64,000 nucleotides of DNA from Aurelia coerulea. Its lineage: Eukaryota; Cnidaria; Scyphozoa; Semaeostomeae; Ulmaridae. The stretch covers positions 4,402,001-4,466,000 of the forward strand of contig CM076960.1 in the NCBI GenBank assembly GCA_039566865.1, in the 5' to 3' direction. Under the pieces are notes generated by a model. It did not search any database. It saw only the letters and a program-made list of their open reading frames with translations, and was not told the origin of the DNA. Of this stretch, positions 13,001 to 25,000 are shown piece after piece (position 1 is the stretch's first letter; each line of letters begins with the position of its first letter). The translations under genes were made by a program, and so were the position numbers.

Positions 13001-16000
13001 TCATTTTTGAAAAAGATTATGGAAAATATTGAAAAAATTTAAAGCATCGTAGATTCTAACCCAATAGATGAAAAATGATATAACCTTCAAGGAAACCATA
13101 GTTTATAAAGTTCTACAATATGGTGGCAAGCAGAGATCTGTAGCTTTTCTAGTTTAGGATTTAGAAATTTGATGACGTCATAGCCTCAGATTTAATAAAT
13201 GCCGCCATCTTGAAACTAATCAAGATATCAATAAATTTCCACGGCAGATTTTAGCAAAAAGCCCTAAGTTCCTTCCAAGCTATTTATTTCAAAGAAATCT
13301 GTAATAGAATTTTACACCGACCTTTTTAAAGATTTGAGCCCTATGCTTCTGAAAACGAGGGGCAGATCACTACAAAAACTCGTACACTTTAGTAAAAAAC
13401 CCCAAGAATCTGCGAAATCACAAAATCTCTGCAAGATCTTTGAGATCCCAAAGAAAATCCTGAAATCTTTGAAAAGCTAAAAATATGCCACACGTTTTCC
13501 CAACGAAAGATACAGATTCTCAGAAAATTTCAATGATCCTAAAATCTTGTGAAATTTCGAAAAAATCTTTCGAAATTTCGAATAAATATTAAAAAATCTC
13601 GGAAAATTCTTACAAAATCTCAAAAATCTCTGAATATCTCGAAAAAATTAGCAAAAATAAAAAAATTTTTGAAATCTCAGGAACTTTTAAAATCTCTGAG
13701 AATCTCAGAAATATCTCAAAATCTTCTAAAAAAATCTTAGTAAATTCTAAATCATAAAATCTCGTACGCAGTGTTTGGAAGGATTAGCCCCCGTCTGAAA
13801 ATACTCACTATATTCATCTGTAAGGGTATACGCTGGAGTACCACGGGGTCCCATACCCTTTGAGGTAGACGCAGCAATTTCAACGCTGTGATTCAGGTAC
13901 GGTAAAAGACCGTTGATGTCTCCTGACGTCACAGGCGGTGTAATCGTTTTTGTTACTTCCACTCCTGTCTTTAGGTTCTTTATAAATATTGTGTATTGCG
14001 TTAGGATACCAAGCCGGTAAGGAATTTCCAGTGCTGTCCATTCTGCCAGAATGCTGAAGGAGCTTGAATTGTGGGCAGTAGTACCCGTGGGCCCTCTTGA
14101 AGGAACTGCAAAATAAAAATCAAGGTACTTCAGATAATCTGGTGAGACGCTGTCTCTTAAAGACCTTTTGTCACATAGACTTATGACAATGAGTCCATTG
14201 TTTCCCTGTGCTTTTTGACTTCAAGATGGCGCTTCGGTCAGCAGAGACTCATAACATTACTCTGAAAAACCTGACCCTATTTAGGCCAAAACTCTGAGCT
14301 TTCTAGAGTACCAATCAGATTGCGAGATTTGGCAAAGACCAATAAGTTTTGAACACTCGATTCGGTTGATGCAGCTGACTAGATTTGAACGAAGTTGCTG
14401 CGGCAGGTACTTCAAAATTTCTGGCATGTTTTGGTCTTAAAAACATGGACATTGCAGCATTAAAAGACTTATTTTGCACTCACCAGGTAAAGTGAACTTT
14501 CTTTTTCAGACGAATACCAGGTTTCGTTGATTAAGTTTCTGCTTACCGTGGTTTCTATCGCATTTCCTTTCTGAGGAGTGACCGTTGAACAAAGCCGAAG
14601 CAGTCGTTCGATCCAGATTCGATCAATCGAATGCAGAAGATAGGGTCAGCTTATTCATTGCTTCATTATGAGTCTCTGTTGAGCAAGGTTTACCGCAGGG
14701 ATACAAGGGACTCACCATCATAAGTCTAATTGTCACACATGGTCCTTTGTTGGAACACTGCAATTTCAAACTGTTTGAAAATCAATTTGCCCAAAGTGGA
14801 AGGGAAGATATGGATCCCAATAGCAGAAGCTGAACGCAACCAAAGTCAAACTTTTGTATCAGTTCACTGCTGCTGCAGTGTGGATTCATATTTTCCGGTT
14901 AGGCCAGATTTAATATGTACATTTCTTGTTTGCAAATAGTTAGCTTGAATTGGTAGTTTGCTTTTCATTACTACTGGTGAGTCAGAAATAAAACCCAGCA
15001 TTTGAAAGGCTTCTGCTCTTTAAATATCAAAGCAATAATGTGTGCACTATCTCATTGAATAGCCAACTTTTCAAATTGTATCTAGAAATTCTTCTGGCTG
15101 AAATTGGTCACTCCTGTCAGACTGTATAGGGGATTTTCTCAACAAGTTGCTTCGAGAAACCTTACAAAATGTGCTAAAATCATGACGAACAAATCTCTGT
15201 AACATACTACCTTACAGCAATGACTTGAACAAGCTTTCGCACGTACTATCCTCTTGGGAGGATGAAAAGTCTCCCCCTAGTATGAGAAACATATTCAGGG
15301 GGAGTCCATCCTCTCAAGAGGCAAAATATTTGCAATGCATAAGGGTCATTGTTGTTAGGAAGGAAAACCGGTGAAATTCTGCTCGTCGTTTTCACTTCTT
15401 TTACAGGTTTTGAAAGCGCGCGGCTCTGCAGAAAATCTCTCATATCCACGGGAAGGAGCACCGATTAAAGCCAGGTGAATTATGAATCAAATTAATAGGC
15501 TTTAAAACAAGATAGTTTTCAAAATTATTGCTTTCAGGGAAATTCAGCGAGCAGTATTTTTTTAAACGCCGCGCGTATTTTCCGCGTGTTTGTTTTCATT
15601 CACCAGGTATTGCAGAGACCAATTTTGAATATAGATGAATGAACAAACTGCGAGAATTGAAATGTCTTCTGCTTGGTTTCTGAATCAAATAGATAAAATC
15701 CAACAGGCAGATCTAAAGATCTGTTCTTCTTCTTTCGTTACAGGCTCGTGAATTCTCTTACAAATCACGTTACGCGTGCACCAGGCGAGAGATTGATCTA
15801 CTGGTTCAGGGTAATATTTGCCGCTCTGTTGTTTTGAATAAATTTTTGAGAGAATTTCCTTTGTCTGCAGTCGCTAATTGCTTTGAATTGAGGTGTCAAT
15901 AACAAGGACAGATTTTGTAAGACAATAGCATGAGTTGATTCTGTTGACAACTGAATTCAAAGCGATTTGCGATCGCAGACAAAGGAAATTCCGTCAACAA

Positions 16001-19000
16001 GTAATTCAAAACAAACAACGCCGCAAAAGTTTCTCTGAAACCCAGGTAGCTAGCGCGATCGTTGTGCATTCCAGAAATTGTTTTAAAAGCAAACATGAGC
16101 AAATATCAAAAGAAGAGGAATATATCTAAACATCTACGTCCGGCATTTTATTTATCTGGTCCAGAAGCTGAGCAGTAAGCGTTTAAATTACACCCAAAAA
16201 ATAAGAGAATTTAATCGCCTCCCAATCGGCTTTTGAACCAAATAAATAAAATGCCCGAGGTAGATGTGTAGATATATCCTTCTCCTTTTGATCTATGCTC
16301 ATATTTGCTCATAAAAACAACTTCTGGAATGCACAACAAGCGAGCTAGCTACCTGGGTCTCAAAGAAATTCTTGCGGCTTTGTTTCTTTTGAATTACTAG
16401 TTGAAAGAATTTCCTTTGTCTGCAATCGCTATTCGCTTTGAATTCAAGTGTCAACAAAAGAAACTCATGCTATTGTCTTACAAAATCTGTCCTTGTTGGT
16501 GTCAATCAAAAGCAACTGGGCCCGGTTGTTAAAAAACTGGTATTAGGCTAATACTCGATTAGGACAATGCAAATGACTACAGAATTATTCTTTTACTCCA
16601 AAATTAACGCTAATCGTGGTTTGAACAACCCGGCCCTGAAGTTGTTGTGTAGCAAAATCTACCCCTGTTATATGGAATGTGAAATATAGAAAATTGACTG
16701 CATTTGATAAAATTAAATAATTCTTACTGTCTTCATCGGTCATCTGCTTAATTGCACTGCTGTTCATTGAGCCATGACCTACAACAGTATAAGCAGCCAT
16801 CCATATTACATAATTTCTATACTTCTCCAAACCAGTTAGCTCGGCTTCCAAGTCAGCGTGTGGGACACTAAACGATGATACATTGTACCTGGTGCCTGTT
16901 TTCATGTAAATGTCATCTAACATGTAATACGCTGTATAGCCCAGTGGAATGCCACGCCAATCTAGAAGCTGAAGAGCTTGCCATGTAACTTTGATGGAGG
17001 TCGAGCTTGTGTGTTCTTTTGTTATGATTGAAGGTGCTTTCGAAGGGACTGAAAATCAAATGAAATAGTATGAGGATAAAATGGGAAATCTTTATCCCTC
17101 CATACTGGGATCATAAATTTATTACGATAAGTCCTACAAATCGCTACCACCTACCCTACCCTACCCTACCCTACCCTACCCTACCCTACCCTACCCTACC
17201 CTACCCTACCCTACCCTACCCTACCCTACCCTACCCTACCCTACCCTACCCTACCCTACCCTACCCTGCCCTACCCTACCCTACCCTGCCCTACCCTACC
17301 CTACCCTACCCTACCCTACCCTACCCTACCCTACCTTACCCTACCCTACCCTACCCTACCCTACCCTACCCTACCCTACCTTACCCTACTTACCCTACTA
17401 TGAGCATGTAGGGCGGGTTGGTGGTAGCGATTTCTACCAGGTGACCGAAGAAACTTGACGAACTAGATCGCTCATAGCTTCCTGAAAGCAAATGTTGTAA
17501 ACACAAATAAGATATCAGCACGTAGGTGCACTTAGCCTGCTTTAGAGATGTTGCTTTGCCAGTTAAAGCCATGAAGACCCTCCGAAAATCAGTGGGACCC
17601 CCCCATGCAGCATCTCAAAGATAGCCAAGCCTTTCAACTAACCAGTAAAAGCAGTTGCTAAAAATGTTTGATTTCAGAGAGCTAATTACAATCTTGCTTG
17701 TGCAATTATTCTTGTGTTACCCGGTAGGACGTAACGTGATAAGTCTACTGAAATCCTATCTACCTTGGGTACCAAAACCAAGCTGAAAAGACTTTTCCTT
17801 GGATTTTAAGTGGATCTTTCGCTTAGCATAGGTCCTAAAATGTTTCAGCCAGGATTTCAGCAATTGAAAATAGTCTCATACACCCCGATTGGAATTAAAT
17901 TCCAATGTAAAGTAAAAAATACAACGTTTTGAGGGTATGCTGGAATCCCTATAACCGAAATAGTCTTGAACGATTCTATAGGATTTCATTTAAAGTACGC
18001 CGTGCATCTTGATAAGAATTTCTTCGCCGCCGTCTTTAGTGTAACCGTCTATTCCCAAGCAAATTATGCAACAATTGCTACCGTCTATCTTTTCCTTCAA
18101 GACATGCATCCTCCATAATCAACCAAGTGCTAGCATTTACAGGGGCTGAACAAGATTTTTTGAGCAATCGGAAAGTACGGGATAACCCATGCACGTGACT
18201 AAAGCCTTGGGTTTTTAATAGCGGCCAGTTTCATTGCAGCTTCTACGCAAGTTTCATTGCAGTGTTTTCTTGTCTATGTCTATGAAATGTGATGGAACTT
18301 TCGATATCCATTAAGACTTCCAATAGTCGGCGTTAGAAAGATAAAACAAATTCTCCACCAAAGCTTTGATCACCAAGATTGTCGCAGATACTTTGGATTA
18401 CTATTCTCTATGCAAAATCAACATAGCTATGTTGTGTTTTATGAAAAAAATATCTATCTAAAGTAGGCTAGAAAATGAATAGCTAAATTACAGCTAATCA
18501 AGGCCTACGCTTTAGCCTGTACACATTCGATGATTTGACACGCAGGGCCACGCAGAGAGGACGGGTTGTACAGCCCCTTTAAGTTGTTTTATCGGTAACT
18601 TTTCATCAACCCGCTGCGGCTGTTCAAGAGATTTGACTGTGCCGAACATGTGATCTAACAAATCGGACGTTCCTTAGCAGTATTGTCTATACCTAACTCC
18701 CGGGGGGGGGGGGTACATAACATGTTCAGGGTGCGGGTATGTGCCGCCCATATGGGGGTTTTTGGGCCAAAAATTCTCTAAAAAAGGGTCTTTTTTCGGC
18801 AGATGTTCCATAAACATGGGGGAGGGAGGGGGGTTTCGCTGAAATTCACAAAAATACTTTAAAATGGGCAGTTTTCCATCAAAACTCATCATAAAAGTGG
18901 GTACCAAGGCAAGTTTCTGTTATTAGAAGAGGGTACCTTTCTGAAACCGGGCGGCAGACCCCCATCCATCCACAAGTCATGTACCCCCCGGGACCCAACT

Positions 19001-22000
19001 TTAAAGAATTTGATAATAAAACAGATAAACTTACTGTATTCCCCTGTGTGTACTGGCAGTGAATACGCTGATGATACCCCTTCCCCTTTACTTGTGAAAC
19101 CAGACATTTGTACTTTATATTCAGTGTATGGTAACAACCCACATAGCTGATAAGAATTGTTGGATGTTGTAGATTGAACCATTTTACTGCCTCCACTAGC
19201 AAGCTTGTAGTAAATATGGTATTTAGTGATAATTCCTTGAGCTTTCGGCGTTGGTATCGCTGTCCAGTTGACCAGAAGACATTCCCATGTGTGTGTGCTG
19301 ACAATTATTGAAGATGGTGGTGCTATTGGCACTACAAGAAAAAAATACCAGGTGAGACAATAAAAACAATCGAAGGCGTAGGCGAAGGCGAAGTCACGGT
19401 TTTCAGCGCCAAGCGCTGGGATCGTAGAAGTAGCTAAGCGCTAATCGAGTCCGTGACCCCTTGTCATGACGCTCAAGTGGTGGGGCTCTACCTGGGATCG
19501 AACCATGTCCGCCTGACTGTTCTGGCTGCAAAGTCAGAGAGGCTTACATCACTGCGCCACAATCCCCCGTTTGACAGGCCACTGCTCTCTGGATATCTAC
19601 ATGACAATATTGGAAAATATATCATTTGATGGTAGACATATTCAAATCCATTTTAAAATTTATTTTACTGAAATCGGCCACTCCGTTCTGAAATTATGAG
19701 GGATTTTATAGAGAAAGCCGGCCACTTCAAGAAACCTTCAAATGTGCCTAAATCGTTGATCATCTTGGGAGGATCAAATCGCCCGGAGTATTAAAAAATT
19801 TCTTCTTTTGTCAAAGTGGCAAGTGCATTCGAGCTTCAGGATCTGTTTGGGCGGTCCAGCCTTCTTCTGTAAAGCCAGAAGCGAGTTCATTAATACTTTA
19901 TTGCCACGATCTTCCAACACAATATCTACAGAATCAAATAACGACAGTATCAATGAATAGTTGTGTGATAACTTACCACCTTCATCAGTGTAGGCACAAA
20001 CAGGATCACTTTTGTTGCCAATTCTACCAGGAAGGTTCCCTTGCAAGATGATATTAACCTGAAAGCAGTACTCTGTATAGATTTCTAAAGCATATATGTT
20101 ATTTATCACAGTATTTCCTGTCAAATACGATTTTGCTGTTGTTATGCTTGCAGGATCTAAGGCCTTCCATCTGTGGTATTCATAATGGTCAAGAGTATTT
20201 GACAGTTCTGCTGAGGGTACAGCATCCCACTGAATTTTTAGTTGCTTTTTGGCAATCGTCGTTACAATTACGTTGCCTGGAGCACGAGCTGAAAAAGGAA
20301 ACAAAGCAATAGATTACAAATCATGACGGTGATTATCTTTTCTTTCACTTGTTAGGGACGCCAGAGACGAAGGAACCAGAGGGAGGCACTGCGGGCACGT
20401 GCCCTCCAAGATCGTGCAATTATGACGAAAAAGTGCCTATTTTGTTTCAGGAAGTTTCCCTTTAGCTTGATGGAAAAGTACCCTTGAAGTGCCATGTCCC
20501 TATAGAAAGTTTGAAATGCTTCCTACGGCCTTGAGGGACGCAGTAAGGTACCAACGTTTCGGGGAGGGGTGTGCTATCGTGGTTTGCAAAAAACTCCCAA
20601 ACTTTAACTGCTGATATATATCTACCGTATATGGAGTTGTCAAGTGTCAAGGGAATCCTTCATTCATTCATACTCATTACGATTGAAAGTACAACTCTTA
20701 TAATAACTCTAATAATAAAAGTATAACTCTAATAATGGCCATTTTAGACCTTTTCACATTGTACCGGTACAAATTTTGATAGCCACGCAAACGAGGACAG
20801 ATTTTGTAACACAATAGGATGTGATGCTTTTGTTGACACCTGACTTCAAAGCGATTAGTGGCTGCAGACAAAGGAAATTCTCTCAACCATAAATTCAAAA
20901 TAAGCAACGCCTCGAAAGTTTCTCTGAAACCGAAGTAGCTAGCGCGCTCGTTGTGCATTCCATAAATTGTTCTCAAGAGCAAACATGAGCATGTATAGAA
21001 AGAAGAATGATATATCTACACATCTACCTCGGGAATTCTATTTCTTTGGTTCAGAAGCTGAGCAGTAAGTGTTTTAATTACACCAAAAAAAAATTTTTGA
21101 ATCGCCTCCCAATCGGCTTTTGAATCAAATAAATTAAATGCCCAAGGTAGATGTGTCGATATATCCTTCTTCTTTCGATTTATGCTCATGTTCGCTCTTA
21201 AAAACAATTTCTGGAATGCACAACGAGCCAGCTAGCTACCTGGGCTTCAGAGAAACTTTTGCGGCTTTGGTTTTTTTGAATTACTGGTTGAGAGAATTTC
21301 CTTTGTCTGCGATCGCTAATTGCTTTGGATTGCAGTGACAATGAAAACCAACTCGTGCTATTGTCTTACCAAATCTGCCCTTGTTGGCCATGCAATAATT
21401 GGGATACTGCCTAAATTACCCATCGAAAACACTTAGCCCTATCTGACCTGGGAGGGGGGGGGGGAAAGACGGATTCCAGCCCTGGTGTATATTTTTTTAC
21501 ACGTTTTCCAGGTTTGTTAAAGCCGTCTGAGATTTCGTAAGTATAACTTTGTATCATGGAGCAATAAAGCTGTAGCAATTCGAACAATCTAGTTTTAGCC
21601 TTGTCTCCATTGCACAGTGATCCAGAGCATGGAATAAATGCCAAAACACAAATAGTTGCAAATGCAAAAATTTTTAAATCTTCAGAGCTATTCAGAACAA
21701 AAATCCATATAGAAATCGGACCAACGACTGCAGAGAAATTGCACTTTGAAGTTGACAAAAATTGCCAGGCCATGTTTTTGTTTACATTTCCGGTGAATCA
21801 CATTTGAAATGGGCCTAAACCAACAATTTAGCAGTTTTTGCATTTGCAACATTTTGTGTTTTGGCATTTAGTCCATAATCTGGTACTGTGCATGGTTACC
21901 AATTTGTCATACCACACTCTGTGAAAAACATATTTTGTGTCTCTCTTAATCATTTTAATTGGTTCAATTAAGTCTAAATTATGAATTTATACCGGGTGTC

Positions 22001-25000
22001 CCAAAAAAATGTATACGGCTTTGGTTCACTCCAGCGATGTGAATTTAGCTTCAATCAATGTCTAATCACTCTAAAAATGTTCCTCGATAGTTAACTTGAA
22101 CATAGATGCCTCGTTTGTTGGTATTGGTAATTTGATAGCAGACATGTTAATCTTGAAAGCTCAAATTTGCCTCTCCCTGCAGGAAGTAAATCTGACCCAG
22201 GAAGGTGACAAGGAACGAGAACAAACTGTGAATTCAAGGACCTAACCCTGATAAATAGGGAAAAGGTTTCCGATGAACAGAAGAGAAGACGAAGAAGTTT
22301 ACTCATCCAGTAGATTACGAATGTTCATGATTTCAATAAGGGATTTCCAGACTTAAAAATGCAAAAACTTACGGATGCATTCTGCAATTTTACAGCTCCC
22401 GGTATCGACAGCAGTTGCCGGCAGTTGCGTTCCCTCACCAATAGCTCTCGTAGAATTCCTGTTCCTTGTTTTTGTACCTGTTGCACAAGTTTTTGAACAT
22501 GCATTCCAAGGTGACCATGGCAACCATATTGAGTCCACATACCAAGGCACTGTAACAATCAACACGGTTTGAAATAATCTTGCAATAAACAACTGGTAAA
22601 ATTATTTTTTAAAAAGCCGACAAATATTCGACAAATTGCCAGAAATACTTACAGGGTCTGTTTTATCCAGTTTCTGCTATCAAGCAAAGTTTAATTCATT
22701 CCAATCCATCCAGCACTTTAGGTACTACCAGGTGAGTCAATAAAAAGGCCCGGCTTTGACAAAATGCGGCTCCCTCAATATCAAAGCAATGATATTAAAG
22801 ACTGTCTTGTTTTATTCCCAATATTTTCAATTAGGTTCAGTAATTTACCCGGCTTTAATCGGCCATTCCTTCACGTCGATAAGAGAGATTTTCTACAGAA
22901 AGCCCCTTTCCAGAGCCTGGAAAAGCAACGGAAAACTACAATCAAAATTTCCCTTTGTTTTCCTTCCTAGCAATAATGACACTCAAATGAATTCATGCAT
23001 TTTGACCTCTGGAGAGAATTGAATCCCCCTGAATAAGTTATTCACACAAGGGGGGGGGGAGGACTTTTTCATTCCCTCAAGGGGATAGCACCTGCTGAAG
23101 TGTTATCAAGTCATTACTGTAAGGCAAACAGATTGGGGAAACTCGCTCACGATTTTAGCACGTTTTTCAAGGTTTCTCGAAGGGACTTTTTTTAGCAAAC
23201 TTCTTGTAAAATCTTAATGGAGCGACCGATTTCAGCCAGGAAAAATTCAAACAGTTATTGAACATGTTAGCTGGGGGTACTTAGTAGATTTTGCTGACGC
23301 GATGTGCACTCCTTTCCGGGTATCGTTTTCGCCTCTTTTTTCTAACGCCGGGTATCAAAAGAAGGCAATTTTTCTAAAGCCGGTTGTCAATAGTGTTATT
23401 TCATTGTTTTTCGACGAAGGTTTACGCTTAGGGGTATGCTTTTCGCCGATTTTTACGTTTTGGGATATGCTTTTCGCCGATTTTTTCTAAAGCCGGCTAT
23501 CATTTCGAGGAAAAATTTCTAAAGCCGGGTGAAAATTTGTTTTCTTGGAGTGCACCCCCCGTACAATTGAAAGTCAAGTACCCCCCCCCGGGATTCAGGA
23601 GCAGTAGCCTTTCAAACGCTGGGCCATTTTTGACTCACCCGGTGCAATTTCTCAAACTCCTGAACGTTTTTTGTCACACTCGGTATTGTTATAAACTCTG
23701 TCCTTGTAAGAGGTAACCAAGTTTTAAAGATTGAAAGATGAACTCACCAAGTATGTAACCAAAACCGATTGTCTTCACTGTTTGCCCATTGTTATCTTTA
23801 TGAAAAGTACCAGCAGAGAGATAGCTACCACCCGTAAATTTCAGTCCATATCCAACCAAAGTTTTGCTATTCATGATAATACCGTATCGTGCTTTAGTGC
23901 CTACATAATCGAGATTAAACGCTTCTTTGTTCTGTTCAGAAGGTGACAGGATTCCTTAAGAAAAGGGAAAACATTAAAGGCGCATTCCTCGAAAATAAAT
24001 GCATGGGAAGATTAATATCACTATCCCGATCGAGAAGCAGATTACGACAGCTATCCCTTCGTCAATCGTGTTTCTCCAACGCCAGATATGTAAGAAAACA
24101 TTCAGACCAATTTCAGTTTAAATCCCCTACCACTCCCATTTGTCCAATTTCCAAAGTCCCATTCCTGACGAGAAGCACTCATGTTCAGTGGCCTAACAAA
24201 TTTTGAGTCACATTGTCGTTTTACCAACCCGACTGAATACCACTAAACAACACTCTACAAATGTTCAGCGATGTTCAGCGTACGGTTGAGAGCTCAAAAC
24301 TTACCATGGTTGAAAAGAGCAGTCTAAGAAGGACCTGCCTCTACGTAATCAAAGTTAGTTCCCTTACGATTTCAGTCATCAAATGATTGAAGTAGTGTCT
24401 GTGGTGGTGTTTGAGTGAAATTAAATTGATTTGTAGTCAGGTCTCAGGGACACAGGGATACAGGTAATCAGTCTAAAACTTACCATGGTTGAAAAGAGCA
24501 GTCCAAGCTGACGGACCTGCTTTTACGTAATTAGAGTTAGTGTCCAGCTGATTCCAGTCATCAAATGATTGAAGTAGTGTCTGTGGTTGTGTTTGAGTAA
24601 AATTAAATTGATTTGTAGCCAGGTCTCAGGGACACAGGGATACAGGTAATCAGTCTAAAACTTACCATGGTTGAAAAGAGCAGTCTAAGAAGGACCTGCC
24701 TCTACGTAATCAAAGTTAGTTCCCTTACTATTTCAGTCATCAAATTATTGAAGTAGTGTCTGTAGTGGTGTTCGAGTAAAATTAAATTGATATGTAGCCA
24801 GGTCTCAGGGACACAGGGATACAGGTAGTCAGTCTTAAACTTACCATGGTTGAAAAGAGCAGTCTAAGAAGGACCTGCCTCTACGTAATCAAAGTTAGTT
24901 CCCTTACTATTTCAGTCATCAAATGATTGAAGTAGTGTCTGTGGTGGTGTTTCAGTAAAATTAAATTGATTTGTAGCCAGGTCTCAGGGACACAGGGATA

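Noticed and set aside
17070..17411. 113-codon Tyr-Pro-Thr-Leu repeat ORF
   Set aside because: It is a translation of the (CTACC)n satellite.
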